The notes beneath the pieces are model-generated. The model did not search any database. It had not been told where the DNA came from and saw only the letters and a program-made list of their open reading frames with translations. A stretch of DNA of 64,000 nucleotides from Juglans regia (lineage: Eukaryota > Streptophyta > Magnoliopsida > Fagales > Juglandaceae): contig NC_049910.1 in assembly GCF_001411555.2 (NCBI RefSeq), positions 32,521,150 through 32,585,149 of the forward strand, read 5' to 3'. Numbering within the stretch: the first letter of the stretch is position 1; the number at the start of each line of letters is the position of its first letter. Of this stretch, positions 22,560-33,804 are shown piece after piece. Position numbers and translations under genes: made by a program.

Positions 22560-23542
22560 AAATGGGATGATAAGAGAAAATGAACTCAAGTTTTGAACTA
22601 CAAACCGCCACTCAAGTCCCATTCCTTCAGGTTTTTGTTGTACAATAGAAAACCACCAAAATCCTTCATAATTAAGCTAAAATTAGAGGGTCCGTAGAGG
22701 TGAAGTCCAGCCCTCATGAATGCTGGACATGTGGCGCAAATGACAGCTAAACAACGATAGATAGAAGCTGAAATGGGTTTCACGGTTTCCCTCATGTTTT
22801 CTCCACAAGTTTTCCATCTTAAAGACCAATGAATGTCCCTTATTTCTAATGATTTTATTGAACTAAAGCTGGACAAAACAGTCTATGCTACTACAGGATT
22901 TCTATTGGAGGCAAAGGGCAGCATGCTGCAGAAAAAAGTAGGTGGATTGCTTGCAATTTTCGGCCTAGCCTCTTGTCGTTCCCTCCCAAGATTTTTAGCT
23001 TTCTTGCAAGCATCAACAAGGTATGAAACCTAATGTTTATACTGACTGAAAATGATTAAAAAGTTGGCCAAAAACACTGAGTTCCATTGATGAAAAGGGA
23101 AGGCACACTTGACAATGATATAGGGAACAAAATCTGAAAATATGATCTTGGATTCTTATCAAGAGTCTTTCTACCAAGTGTAAGGTGTAATAATGCAAAT
23201 AAGTAAGAAGTGACTAGCAAATTTAGGATAGCCAAAGACCATTGTCCAGGTGTTTATGGGCAGTAGGAGCCCAAAATGAGGTGGCAAAGTGGGCTGCCAT
23301 GTGTCAAGCCCATATTAGGCCACTTGGCACCACATCATCACAAAATTTTTATCTCACCATAAATTTCTAACTAAAGCGGTGGTGCTAATATTTTTGTCAA
23401 GTTATACTCACCTCAAAACATTCCAAGAAACTAGACCATCTATAAAGTCATTTTAAATTCTTAGGGCCTAAGATATACTTAACTTGTGACCTCCAAAGTC
23501 TAAAAATCCATTTTGATGCATGCCTCACCTTGGGGTGTTACA
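22560..23542 (-). mobile_element. LTR-retrotransposon LTR fragment, minus strand, inner border uncertain
   Basis: Read on the minus strand, position 23542 starts TGTAACACCCCAAGGTGAGG, the classic first bases of many Gypsy LTRs. The following sequence (CACATGGCAGCCCAC and similar) is non-coding. The other border was not fixed. A TATAC before TGACTG at 23038-23042 would match TATAC after 23542, but this could be chance. Confidence 0.4.
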
Positions 23543-24054
23543 TATACTAGAATAGACTATAACTTGAATCACATACTAAAATGTCCAACTTCCTGCCAAC
23601 GATCTAAAAAGTTATCAAATTCCATATAATAACCCTGGTCTTAGACTTACCAACATAACTAACATTTTGTTCTATATAGGAATACAAACATAGAACAATG
23701 CATAACAAAATGCCCATCAAGCACATGCATCACCAAGTGGAAGGAAGTACCAAATTGAATGACTGACTTCAAAGTCCACTAAACACCTACCTATCTAAGC
23801 ACAAAGCCAAAACAAGTTAAACTACACTTGCTGAATTTAATAAAAAAAAAAAAAAAAAACTAGCAATTTAACTAGGAATAACGCTATTTAATGTTTTTTG
23901 TAATTGTAATGTATTTAATTGTAAATAGCTCATAATTATAAGAATTCAATCTCAAAAGCTTGAGAAAGGAGGACTGCTGGTTAATATGGTGCGTGGATAA
24001 GAAAGATAGGCTCCACGGAGACCAGTAAAAGCCTATAGTATTTCCACTACAACC

Positions 24055-24055
<1 letters not shown>

Positions 24056-24101
<46 letters not shown>

Positions 24102-24102
24102 T
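24056..24102. repeat. (TA)n microsatellite
   Basis: About 45 bp of nearly pure TA repeats with single T interruptions. Confidence 0.9.
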
Positions 24103-24877
24103 TTAAAGAAACAACCATAATCTTTTGAAATGGTTTCTTTGGTAGTAACATTTTAAAAAAGTAAAGAGATATAGAGATACAACTATTTTAATAATTTATA
24201 AGATTATTTTGTAAAAATATTTTTAGTTTAGAATACAATTATAAAAGAAGTGTATCTATATCATTTCTCAAAAATAAATATGTAAATTCTATTGCAGAGT
24301 GTCGTGTTTTATTATGTGTTGGCTCTAAAAGGTAACAAAATGGGTCCGTGGTTGGAGTCTCCTGCCTAATAGGGGTATGCAAATCTTTCGCCAGTTTCGA
24401 TTTCGGCTAACGCTTGTCTACTCCAACGGAGGCGGGGTAGTCGAAATTCAGATTTAGAGTTAGAATGATTCTGAAATTTAATGTCGGAATCAGAGTCGGG
24501 ACTTCGAACTCCAACCAAAATTTCGGAGCAATCCTCTACTGCAAGCTCTCCCAGTCTCCCTTCCATTGCCTTAAGAAAAACAATTTTCCATTGATTCAAG
24601 TGTGTATGCATTCTGCAATGTGATGGTTTACAATATTAAGTTGATTTTAAAATAATTTTTTTTTTCTGTATTGAATTCCAAGCTGGTTTTATATATATGT
24701 TCGATTCATAATATTCTTTATGATTGCTACAAAGCTTGGAAGTTAGATAAGAAGGAGATGTTCAGTCATAAAAGGCATGTTTGTAACTCCATAGAATACT
24801 TTGATGCAAATGCTAAGAGTTGATGACATTATATGAAGGCTTAAAAACTTACTACTTACCACACAGGGTAGATATAA

Positions 24878-25065
24878 TGTAATATCTTGGACCGAGTGTA
24901 GGAAGTAGAAAATGAGATCTCACGTTTGCTCGGGAAATGAAAAGTTCTTACCCTTTTATCAATGAATTTCAAGGAGGTCCAATTGTAATCTTGACTCATT
25001 CTTTTGGGGTATAACCCCAAATGTAGTTTGAGCTTTTCTTGAGTTGTTACAAATGGTATTAGAAT
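24878..25065 (+). mobile_element. Short LTR with adjoining primer-binding site
   Basis: A 174-bp segment starts TGTAATATC and ends GTTACA (25051). Two bases later comes TGGTATTAGAATC, close to the initiator-tRNA primer site TGGTATCAGAGC. A matching second LTR was not found downstream, so this is a truncated element or a partial TRIM. Confidence 0.55.
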
Positions 25066-25169
25066 CAATTCCAACAAGAAGTGTCAAACTTAAACCATAA
25101 TGAGACATGAGATCTTGTTTCACCACCACCTGGTAAACAACCTATGGTGAAAAGCATCCATTTCATTTT

Positions 25170-26292
25170 TCATTCCTGCCACACATTATGACACAACTTG
25201 TTGACCTCGAGCTTCCTTTGCTTCTATATGCTGCTTTGGTTTCATTATTGTGGGTGCACCCTGCACTTGCAAATCATGTTGGATATCTAGGATTTGTGCC
25301 AACACATGTGGCAGTTATGGCCTATGAGGGAAGACGAGAAGCAATGGTGTTAGAGGATGTGAATAATGTCAATTATGCTAATAGAGGAAATGAACCTGAT
25401 GATGGATCAACACAACCCTCACAAACTCCTCAAGAATGTGTGTGTCTTAGTTGTTTATGTATACTGCATCAACTTGCTACTAGTACTACATGTGCTGAAG
25501 CAATGGCAGCAACTAGTTCATCTAGGAAGTCCTCAGGTATATGTTAAACTATATGTGTCTCCACTGCTAAAATGAGTGCATAATGGATTTGTTAATTTGG
25601 TTATATACAACGGCAATGTTTGTGAACTTTTAAGGGATGGGCATATGATTAAGTTTGCAAAAAGAAATTGGTGGAGTGGTGTGCTATTTTTATTTTTCAA
25701 TTTAAAAACAACTATGAATGATATCAAATTGATAATTCACATCTGGTTGTTGTTATACAACATTATAAACTGTAGATAAGACCATGGTTGTTGTCTTAAT
25801 TCGTAAATTTTGGAAAAAATTGTGCCTGCTTTAATTGATTTTTTTTTTTTTTGTCTTTTTTGTTTTTTCCTTAAAGATTTAGTTTTGCTTATGTTTAATT
25901 GCATTGGGAAATTCCAGAATTAGGGAATTTTTTTGTTCAATAGGATAATAATTGATTGTCTTTATTTTGTTCATCTGGCGACTACTGTTTAAAATAAAAT
26001 ATAATAAAACTGATGCGTGACTACACTGTTGTCTGTCATATATGTAATTTTTTTTTTTTTTTGGGGGCAGGGCCTTTTTTCCTTGCGAAAGCATGTCCTG
26101 AAACCTTGGGTTGCTGGTCAATGGTCATATAGTTTGCTCTGCTTGTCTTTCCTAATATGTATCTTTCAGTTTCTTCTAATGAAAGCTATAGGATGGCAAA
26201 GTGGAAGTATATTAGCTCTTGAGACATTAAAACTTGTTTTGGTTGCTGGAAATAGAGCTAGGGATGCTCTTGTTGTACAAGGACTTGAGTGA
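25170..26292 (+). pseudogene. Fragment of a GRV2-like DnaJ (DNAJC13/RME-8) gene
   Basis: Two exon-like blocks match an internal part of the large plant endosomal J-domain protein GRV2 (DNAJC13/RME-8 family). The first, about 25170-25537, contains HVGYLGFVPTHVA, YEGRREAM, EPDDGSTQPSQTPQE and TTCAEAMAATS. The second, 26170-26291, contains LLMKAIGWQSGSILALE and VAGNRARDALVVQGLE. Splice signals between them are kept (GTATAT donor after the first, TTTCAG acceptor before the second, GTGAGT donor after the second), so it came from genomic DNA and not from a processed transcript. There are single-base frameshifts near 25190 and 25510. The full family protein exceeds 2000 residues; only about 160 are present and the J domain is absent. 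It is a non-functional relic. The identification rests on recalled family sequence. Confidence 0.8.
25838..25870. repeat. T-rich tract
   Basis: Runs of T within the retained intron of the GRV2 relic. Confidence 0.5.
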
Positions 26293-26722
26293 GTAGCTTC
26301 TAGTCTAGGCTCATTAATTCTTTCACATGTTTGCTTTTGGTTTCAATTGTGGTGTGGCCTGGAAAATCAAGTAAATTTCAAAACTCTTATTTGCACCAAG
26401 ACAAAAATTAAAATACTTGGGCAGACACACTTAAAGAGTTGTGTGGTTAAATCATAAAGTGCATGCTAATTGTACTGATAATTAAATTGCACGTAAATTT
26501 ATATTCTTTTATACTATGAATGACATGCTTTGTGTTTTTTAAATTAATTCATGCACCTCAATTAAATATATACCAGCATGGCTTAAATTGACAAAGTTAA
26601 TTCATTTTTTAAAGATGTGAACTGGTGACAAAATGTTTGGAATTTTATTTTCTATGTTGTTGATGGTACTTATGCTTGTTGTGGGTTTATAATTTGAAAT
26701 TTGTGGTTTAGAATTTGGGCTT

Positions 26723-26727
26723 ATGGT
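26723..26727. repeat. Left 5-bp target-site duplication of the copia element
   Basis: ATGGT, repeated at 33800-33804. Confidence 0.85.
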
Positions 26728-26847
26728 TGTAAACACAAATGAAGAGAATTCATCTTTCATTCACTTGTGTACAACAATATATATACTACATAGAATTGAT
26801 AATTATACCCTCACAAGTTACATTAATTACAACCATGTCCTCTAACA
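26728..26847 (-). mobile_element. 3' LTR of the copia element
   Basis: 120 bp, starting TGTTAGAGGACATGG and ending TGTTTACA on the minus strand. About 10 differences from the 5' LTR at 33680-33799 by manual alignment. A polypurine tract (CTTAAGGGAGAG on the minus strand) adjoins it at 26848-26859. Confidence 0.9.
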
Positions 26848-27248
26848 CTCTCCCTTAAGTTGTGGCATATATATCATATAAACCTAGTTTGAAACAAATA
26901 AGCTTTAACTGACCATAACACAATGACTTTATAAACATATCTTCGAGTTGATCAACAGATTTCATAAAAGGTGTAGAAATGTCACTATTTAGTATCTTAT
27001 TTCAAATGAAGTGACAATCAATCTCTATGTGTTTAGTCATTTCATAGAACAAAAGATTAGAGACAATATGCACTGCACCTTAATTATCACAAAATAATTA
27101 AAGAGGGACAGGAGATGGAAACCCAATCTCTTGAAGGAAGTGTTGCAACCATGTCAGCTCATTATTAGTGTGAACCATTGCCTTGTATACAACTTCTGCA
27201 CTAGATCGAGCTACTACTGCTTATTTCTTACTCTTCCATGTAACCAAA

Positions 27249-27542
27249 TTACCTCCTACAAAGGTACAATATCCGAGTAGTATATCTTTTATCTAAAGGA
27301 GATCCAGCCCAATCAACATTTAAAAATGCTTCAACCCTAAGATGTCCATTTGGTCGATACAACAATCCAAAACCAAGAGCTCGCTTAAGATAACAAAGAA
27401 TTTGAATTACAACATCCCAATGTGAGACCTTGGGTATTTGTAAAAATTGATTACTCTTCGCATAAGAAATGTCCGGTCTAGTAATAGTGAGATAATTCAA
27501 TTTCTCAACAAGTTTTTGATACCTACATGGATCTCCAAACAA
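27249..27542 (-). pseudogene. Copia RNase H region
   Basis: The open segment contains YQKLVEKLNYLTITRPDIS, then ILCYLKRALGFGLLY and DWAGSPLDKRYTT. These are the conserved blocks between reverse transcriptase and RNase H in copia polyproteins. Stops and a frameshift separate it from the rest of pol. Confidence 0.88.
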
Positions 27543-28156
27543 CTCTCATTCCTCTTTCAAGAATTTACGATTTAAGTCCAACATGTCAGTTTCTTCCAGA
27601 AGGTCAAGTGCATATTTTCTCTAAGATAGGTTAATACCCCTTTTAGATCTACTGACTTCAATTCTAAGAAAATATATAAGTTTGTCCAAGTCTTTTGTCT
27701 AAAACTGATCATGTAAAAACTGTTTCAGCCTAACAATTCCAGCAGAGTCACTCCCATTAGTTACAATGTCATCCACATATACAACCAACAAAATGTGACC
27801 TGCATCACTATGTAGGTGAAATACCGAATGGTCTGTTTGGCATCTATGAAGACCAAATGCCAATAGAGCATCAGAAAACCTCTCAAACCATGCTCAAAGA
27901 GATTGCTTCAAACTATATAATGCATTTTTTTTAACTTGCATATAATACTTTGATACTCCCTCTGACCAACAAACTCAGGTGGTTGCTCCATATAAACCTT
28001 TTTATGCAAGTTGTCACGTAGACATTTATTTCTAACATTTAGCTTAAATAAGGGTCAGTCTAAATTAGCAGTAAAAGATATCAACACTTGAACAAAGGAG
28101 ATTTTGGCAACTGGGGGTAAGGTCTCCTGGTAATCAATGGCACATGTTTGAGTGTA

Positions 28157-28161
28157 ACTCT
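28157..28161. repeat. Left 5-bp target duplication of the nested solo LTR
   Basis: ACTCT, repeated at 30337-30341. Joining the copia sequence across one copy restores the RT block RLVAKxYTQ. Confidence 0.88.
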
Positions 28162-30336
28162 CGTAACATCCCGTATTTTAGTATATTTTTATTGAAGGAT
28201 TATTTTTATTAATTCAGAATTTATTCTCTTGTTTTAAAGTTGTTGGATTTTTAGTTGGTTTATTTTTATGATTTTAATTTTTTGAAAATTATTTTGATGT
28301 GCTTTCTTAATATTAATTATTGTTATGCATTTAAATTTCTCTTTATTTTAAATTAGTTTATTGTTGGGTTTAATTATTATTTTTATTTAATCACTACGTT
28401 TGAATTATTTTATTTAATTTGTTGTTTTAAAATCTTTTTCGTTAGATCATTTTTGTGACCCAAGATGAGAGGATTGAATCTCATTTCTTTCATTTCATTT
28501 TTTCTTTTTCCTCATTTTCTTTTCTTGTTCTCCTCATTTTCTTGTTCTCCTCTCTCTCTCTTCTCTCCCGCGCGCGACGCCACCCTCCCTCTTTCTCTCC
28601 CCGTGTGTTTTCTTCTCCTCCCCCAGCCCCCCGCCACATGCCGCCGTGTCCAACACCGCCCCTCCCATTAGCTTCCCCACCGGCCAGCGACCACCTCCCT
28701 CCATTCCCAACTCCTTCCGCGCTATCGTTCTCCTCCATGCACAGCTTGAAGCCGCGACCTTTCTTGTGCTCGCGAGCCGTTGTCGCGTCACCTCCAGCCA
28801 CCATTTCTTCACCACATCATCCTCGACCTCTTAGCAACCTAATGCATCCAACTCCAGCTCCGATCCGCCACCGGTGAAGTCTCACCATCAACATTTCCGT
28901 TTTGGGCTTTGTGATCTTCGACTGCCCTCCACGTCGCCACCCACGGCCAACCACCACCACCATTAGTTTCACCAACATCCCTAAGTCATTCCCTAGAAAT
29001 CTCGGGTCTTCGTTTGTACCCATTCAAAACTGAGTTTTTGAGATCGACGGCCACAGTGCATTTGGCACTGTTCTGTTGCTGTGTTGCCACTTCTTGCAAC
29101 TCTGTGATCATTCAAAAATTATAAAATAGTACTGTAAGTATTTTTCCAAAGAACTTTCATGATTTAAATGTATTTTTGCACTAACTCATTTCACTGTGAT
29201 CTGGTTAGTTTTGTCGGACTGAGTCTGAGGAGTAAGGGGTCGAATGGATTGGTGGATGAAGTTGTTTGCGTGTTTAGTGTTGTTAGATGTTGGTTATTGA
29301 GATGTTTCATGTACATGTCATATTTGCACGCATGATCATGTCTGTAAAGGAAACTGGGTTTTCGTGTAATTGCATTCAAGTTCATGTGTTTATTGAAAAT
29401 TGGATTTTCATGTGATATGGTTTTCGGGTGCGTGTTATCATGACCCAAAGCCGAGATGGGGCATTATCTCGGTGGAGTTCCTCTGGTCACTCGGGAGCGG
29501 AATATACTAAGTGACATCCATTGGGTTGTCGCTGGGCGACAACAGGATTGGACGGGATGGTAACGCTCTCGTGCCGACTCCGTGGCCCCTCTGCTGGCGG
29601 GGGCTATAGTATGCTTGGCCATGAACGCGCTGGGCGCGAAACTGAGCATCGCTCATTACAAAGTCACACGTACGGTCGTTATCCGTGGTGTGGCGAAGGG
29701 AGCCATTGTGTGGGGATGGTCCCTAGGGGAGATCATGGTGTATATGGTTAAAATGGATAATGAGCTATTTTCTGGAAAAATTGCGTGTGTTGGATAAATG
29801 GATTTTGTGTGGGTCATTTTCTGAGAAAATGACGGATTATTATTTTTGGGCCAAATGGGATTTGGCGTGCATTGGAAATGTTCATTTTCGGAAAAAATGA
29901 TGTTTTGAGAATAATGCATACTTCATCATATGCATGCATGTTGGTTGCATTAATGTATTTTTAATCTCGTAACTTGTTTGGATCTTACTTACCTGCAGTA
30001 CCATTTTATGGTAACAGAGATTTCGATGCAAATGAAGGTGAGAGTGAGCCTGAGGATTCGGCTCCGCCTGAGGAGTGATTTGGGATCACTCGTTTTTGGT
30101 TTGGACTTGTATTATATTTATTTGAGATAACTGTATAACTCTTTTAAAACCGCTTTTACTGATTTTTAATTGTGTTTAAAAATTCTGGTACTTAGTTGAC
30201 TTACTTTAATTATCCGCTATATTGTTTTTGTACACTATTGCACACTTGGCACTATCGTTGGGATGCGTGACCATGTTGTCATCATCCAGATGTCTCGATT
30301 CCCGTGTTCCCGTACATGAGGGTCGGGAGTGCCACA
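28162..30336 (+). mobile_element. Solo LTR, 2.18 kb, nested in the copia reverse transcriptase
   Basis: It begins CGTAACATCCCGTATTTTAG (first base C where TG would be expected) and ends GTCGGGAGTGCCACA. Five-base duplications ACTCT flank it exactly. The copia sequence on either side joins in the middle of a conserved RT motif, so the borders are secure. A GC-rich, proline-codon-rich stretch at 28560-28900 and a region near 29460-29720 have open frames on both strands but no recognisable domain. No pol domain is present, consistent with a solo LTR of a large Gypsy family. Confidence 0.85.
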
Positions 30337-30784
30337 ACTCTTAGCAACCAAGCGGATATTCAGACGTTCCACAGAACCATTAGGATGGAATTTAATGGTA
30401 TATATAAATTTACAGCCAACATGTTGTTTACCAGATGGTAGTGGATCCCATGTCTCATTATGGTGAAAATCATTTATTTAATTTTTCATAATTGTCTTAG
30501 GAACATAAAGTTTTGAAAGTTGAGAAGTAAAACATAATAATGAATGAGATAAGGCATGATATGAGACAAATTGACTAATCGGATGTTGAGTGACACAAGA
30601 ATGAGTACAAGGTAACTCAGGATCTGAAGATGGAGACACGGTTGATGGAGGCATGGGAGTCAGTGGCAACAAGCGTCGTGAGTAAACCTATAAAAGAACT
30701 TAGGGAGGCACTTAGGAGGGTTGGGTAATATTGGGTGAGTGTGAAGGAGAAATTGTAAGAGTAGGTAATGGTAGAGGGTCACAC

Positions 30785-31069
30785 TCAACACTCAAAGATG
30801 TGTCTGCGAAGGGTATGGCTTAAAGAAGGTAACATCAGCACTCGTGATGTAGAGTCTAAGAATAGGACTATAGCTGTGATATCCTTGTTGAGTCCGAGAC
30901 TAACAAAAAGACACTTGGTAGAATGTCGTGGATCAAGCTTATCAAAGCTTGAGTCAAGGTTATGAACATAGTAAACACATTCAAATACTTTTGGAGGGAG
31001 ATAAAATAGTAGAGATGAAGGAAACAAGATGGAGAAGGGAGAGGAACCATCGAGAACTGATGGAGGCAT
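30785..31069 (-). pseudogene. Copia integrase C-terminal remnant
   Basis: The segment includes LPPKVFECVYYVHNLD, DKLDPRHSTKCLFVSLG and LDSTSRVLML. These match the region after the integrase core where copia polyproteins read PPRVFGCVCFVH...KCVFLGY. Frameshifted and without the catalytic core in the same frame. Confidence 0.85.
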
Positions 31070-31792
31070 ACAGATATAAGAACACTATCACTCCAAAATC
31101 ATTTAGGAATATGCATGTACAGTAAAAGTACTTAGTTACATCTAACAAATGACGATTTTTGCATTCAGCATCTATTTTGTTGGGGTGTATAAGAACATGA
31201 AGTTTGATGAACAATTCATTTAATACTTAAATAGCAAAGACACTAGATTGATATTCTCTAGTATTATTAGAACGCAAAACTTGAACCTTTTTGTTAAATT
31301 GAGTTTTAATTTCTTTCTCAAACAGTTTGAATATGGAAAGAAGTTCAGATCTTGCCTTCATAAAAAAACAATCATGTCACACGAGAGTAATTATCAACAA
31401 ATGTAGCAAAATACTAAAACTTGTTTGATTCAATGTTGATTGATCCCTATATATCAGAGTGAACCAATTCAAAAGGACTCGATACTCGTTTATCAACTCG
31501 AGGTACAAATGACACACGATGATGTTTAAAGTTGATATACTTCACAAGGAAAGGGAGACACATTTTTCAAATTCCTAACTTGACGCTTCAAAAGAGAGAG
31601 AGAGATGACCAACAAAACAATGTCATGCATAAAAGGTAGATGATGAGGAGGATGTGAGGGCTCGAGTGGGTGACTATTTAACATCAAGATAATAAAACCA
31701 CTAGCTTAATGCCCAATACCAATCTTGTTCCCCGTCTTGAGATCCTAAAAAATACATGAAAATGGATAAAAGGTCACTGAACATTGAAGATT

Positions 31793-32053
31793 TTAAGTAA
31801 TCTTACTAATGGACAGCAAACTAAAGGGAAAACTAGGAGCATATATATTAGATGACAAGGATATAGAGTCGGTGAGTTTAATGGATCTAACGCCTATAAC
31901 TTTAGCAAGAAAATCATTAGTAAAAGTAACACTTTTTAGAAATGTCACAGTATATAACATAGATAAGGCAGAAGATAAATCGGTCAAATGTTCATTAGCT
32001 CCTGAATCAATAATCCACGGATCTTGGGTGGATGAGACAAGACATGCGGACAC
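31793..32053 (-). pseudogene. Copia protease and pre-integrase remnant
   Basis: The segment contains WIIDSGANEHLT, the aspartic protease active-site block (DSGA). FPFSLLSISKIT follows, the usual sequence ahead of the integrase zinc-binding region. It opens downstream of the CCHC knuckle, in the expected order. Confidence 0.88.
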
Positions 32054-32251
32054 TATACCTAAGTGGGCAAGAGTAGCTGTGGAAGATGAAGCTCATATGT
32101 GACCCAAAAGTTGATCATACTTATTCTTCAATATGCTAATCATATTTGGAGTCAAGTTGGAGCTCGTTGATTGTGATATAGCATCTTGGAAAATGGCCTA
32201 ATTAGCAGACCCAGATGGTCTACCACGCAGATCCCAACAATAGTCCACCGA

Positions 32252-32259
32252 GTGCTAAG
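32252..32259. repeat. Left 8-bp target duplication of the nested hAT MITE
   Basis: GTGCTAAG, repeated at 32572-32579. Confidence 0.88.
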
Positions 32260-32571
32260 CAATGTTTTGAATACCGTACCAAAAGTCGTACCGGTCAAGG
32301 CACTGGAACAAAATATTTCAGTACCGGTACCGTTTCGTGTACTGTTTCGAAATAGTCGATATATGAATAAATTATATATAAATACATATATATATAAATT
32401 GTAAATAGTCTAGTCTGAATTGGAGGTCAAAGAATAAGCTTGTAGTTTGAAAAAATGAAAAAAAAATGGAAGGCCAAAATATAGGCCGGTACAGGCCGAA
32501 ATTGAGGCCCAGCGGCTGGTACGGAAAATTTCGGCCGTACCAGCCAGTACGGTACGAAATTTAAAACAGTG
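32260..32571. mobile_element. hAT-type MITE, 312 bp, nested in the copia gag zinc knuckle
   Basis: Terminal inverted repeats are CAATGTTTTGAATACCGTACC at the left and, read inward, CACTGTTTTAAATTTCGTACC at the right. Perfect 8-bp duplications flank it. These are the hallmarks of hAT elements. The interior is rich in GGCCGGTAC / GTACCGG palindromes and non-coding. It splits the sequence coding for a CCHC knuckle; the knuckle residues read continuously when the insert and one duplication are set aside. Confidence 0.88.
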
Positions 32572-33021
32572 GTGCTAAGTGCGACCACAATGGATACACT
32601 TACGAGATTCTCGACCTCCAGTGTAATTACCTTTGGCATCACGTCCCCCACATGCACCTCTACCACCCCAGCCTCTAAGCCCACCAAGAGCAATATAGGA
32701 GGCAACCAAAATGAATCTCTTGCTAATATGATAAGAAGACAACTAAAATCCTTGTCTCGATAATGTGGCATGTTGAAGTCGGGAGAGTACATCAGGAAAT
32801 GAGGGAACCTGTGGACTTGCCAAAATTTGAGAGCGCACCGACTCATATTCAGGGTTTTAAACTAAGAGATTGTGACTCTTATTTAGTTATCATGGACGCA
32901 GAAAAAATATCACAATTCAACTTGGAGATAGAAAATTCATACAAAATATGAAATATGGATGAAAAATTGAGGAATATAATCTGAAGCTCAAGTACTCAAA
33001 CAATCAACCTAAGGAACCAAG

Positions 33022-33130
33022 TTTCGACTTTGTATCGGTCTAAATCAGTCTATATCGATTGAAACAGGCACGTATCGGCTCGAAACAGACTTGTATCAGG
33101 TTTGTATCGGCCTGTATCGGGTCTGAACTG
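33022..33130. repeat. Degenerate TGTATCGG motif cluster
   Basis: Several copies of TGTATCGG(C/T) and CGAAACAG-like words occur in about 110 bp within the copia 5' region. It may be part of another small MITE; no clear ends were found. Confidence 0.4.
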
Positions 33131-33667
33131 GTATCAACCTATTGTTGTCCGTTATCCTAAACGAGAATAACTGGTCTAGCTATTACCTTATTCGCATTAC
33201 CAAACATGTGTTATTTCGGATAGGAACAAGTTCTTACTCCACGTTGGGTCATTCATACTCGAGAATTGGATAGCTTATACCTGCAACCAAAATATCCAAG
33301 GCTTCGACATTGGCGACGAAGAAGAGCCTTTTCGAAGGCCGATGACAACGAGAAACTTGCCGGGATGCACATAAAACTATGATGAGTTCAACCCTGGTGC
33401 CCAGTATCGAATACGACACCGAAGCTCGTGGAAACAACTTGAAACTCCTATCAGCCACCAACAACAAAGAGAGAAGCCATGGGATGCACATAGGATGATG
33501 AAGAACTCGGATCCGGCAATAGAAAACACTGGTGAGATTAGATCTGGCAAAAAAAAATAGATAGGATACCATAAAACACTCCTACGAGCTTAGACAAGAA
33601 TGAGCTCAATTTCAGTCGCTCCTAGCTGAACCACTATACACAACTTACCACCAATCGAGTACTCAAC

Positions 33668-33679
33668 GCTCTGATACCA
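33668..33679 (-). promoter_or_regulatory. Copia primer-binding site
   Basis: TGGTATCAGAGC on the minus strand, directly adjoining the 5' LTR and complementary to the 3' end of initiator methionine tRNA. Confidence 0.92.
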
Positions 33680-33799
33680 TGTAAACACACATGGAGAGAA
33701 TTCATCTTTCATTCATTAATGTACATCAATATATATACTACATATAATTAACAATTATACCCTCACAAGTTACACTAATTACAACCATGTCCTCTAACA
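33680..33799 (-). mobile_element. 5' LTR of the copia element
   Basis: 120 bp, with TGTTAGAGGACATGG at its minus-strand start and the primer-binding site at its end. Target duplication ATGGT follows at 33800-33804. Confidence 0.9.
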
Positions 33800-33804
33800 A
33801 TGGT

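Larger units (their letters stand above)
26728..33799 (-). mobile_element. Full-length but decayed Ty1/copia retrotransposon with two nested insertions
   Basis: Minus-strand element with two 120-bp LTRs, a perfect 5-bp target duplication (ATGGT), a primer-binding site adjacent to the 5' LTR (TGGTATCAGAGC at 33668-33679) and a polypurine tract at the 3' LTR. Remnants follow copia order: gag and a CCHC knuckle (about 33.2-32.2 kb), protease (WIIDSGANEHL near 32010), integrase C-terminal region (about 31.07-30.78 kb), reverse transcriptase (about 30.35-27.6 kb) and RNase H (27.54-27.25 kb). Many stops and frameshifts make it inactive. Removing the nested 28162-30336 and 32260-32571 insertions leaves about 4.6 kb, the normal size for a short-LTR copia element. 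The LTR differences (about 8%) indicate an old insertion. Confidence 0.92.

Noticed and set aside
23038..23546. 500-bp solo LTR with TATAC duplications
   Set aside because: The proposed TG start has no LTR-like context and the 5-bp match in AT-rich DNA could be chance; kept only as a low-confidence LTR fragment.
25188..25547. Possible 119-residue secreted or membrane protein with a hydrophobic start
   Set aside because: The sequence matches internal GRV2 exon sequence; the Met and apparent signal are incidental.
28455..28877. Pro/Ser-rich 140-codon plus-strand frame and its minus-strand partners
   Set aside because: They lie within the solo LTR and arise from a GC-rich, CT-rich stretch open in several frames; no domain.
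32427..32846. 139-codon minus-strand frame across the MITE border
   Set aside because: A chance fusion of copia gag and MITE sequence.
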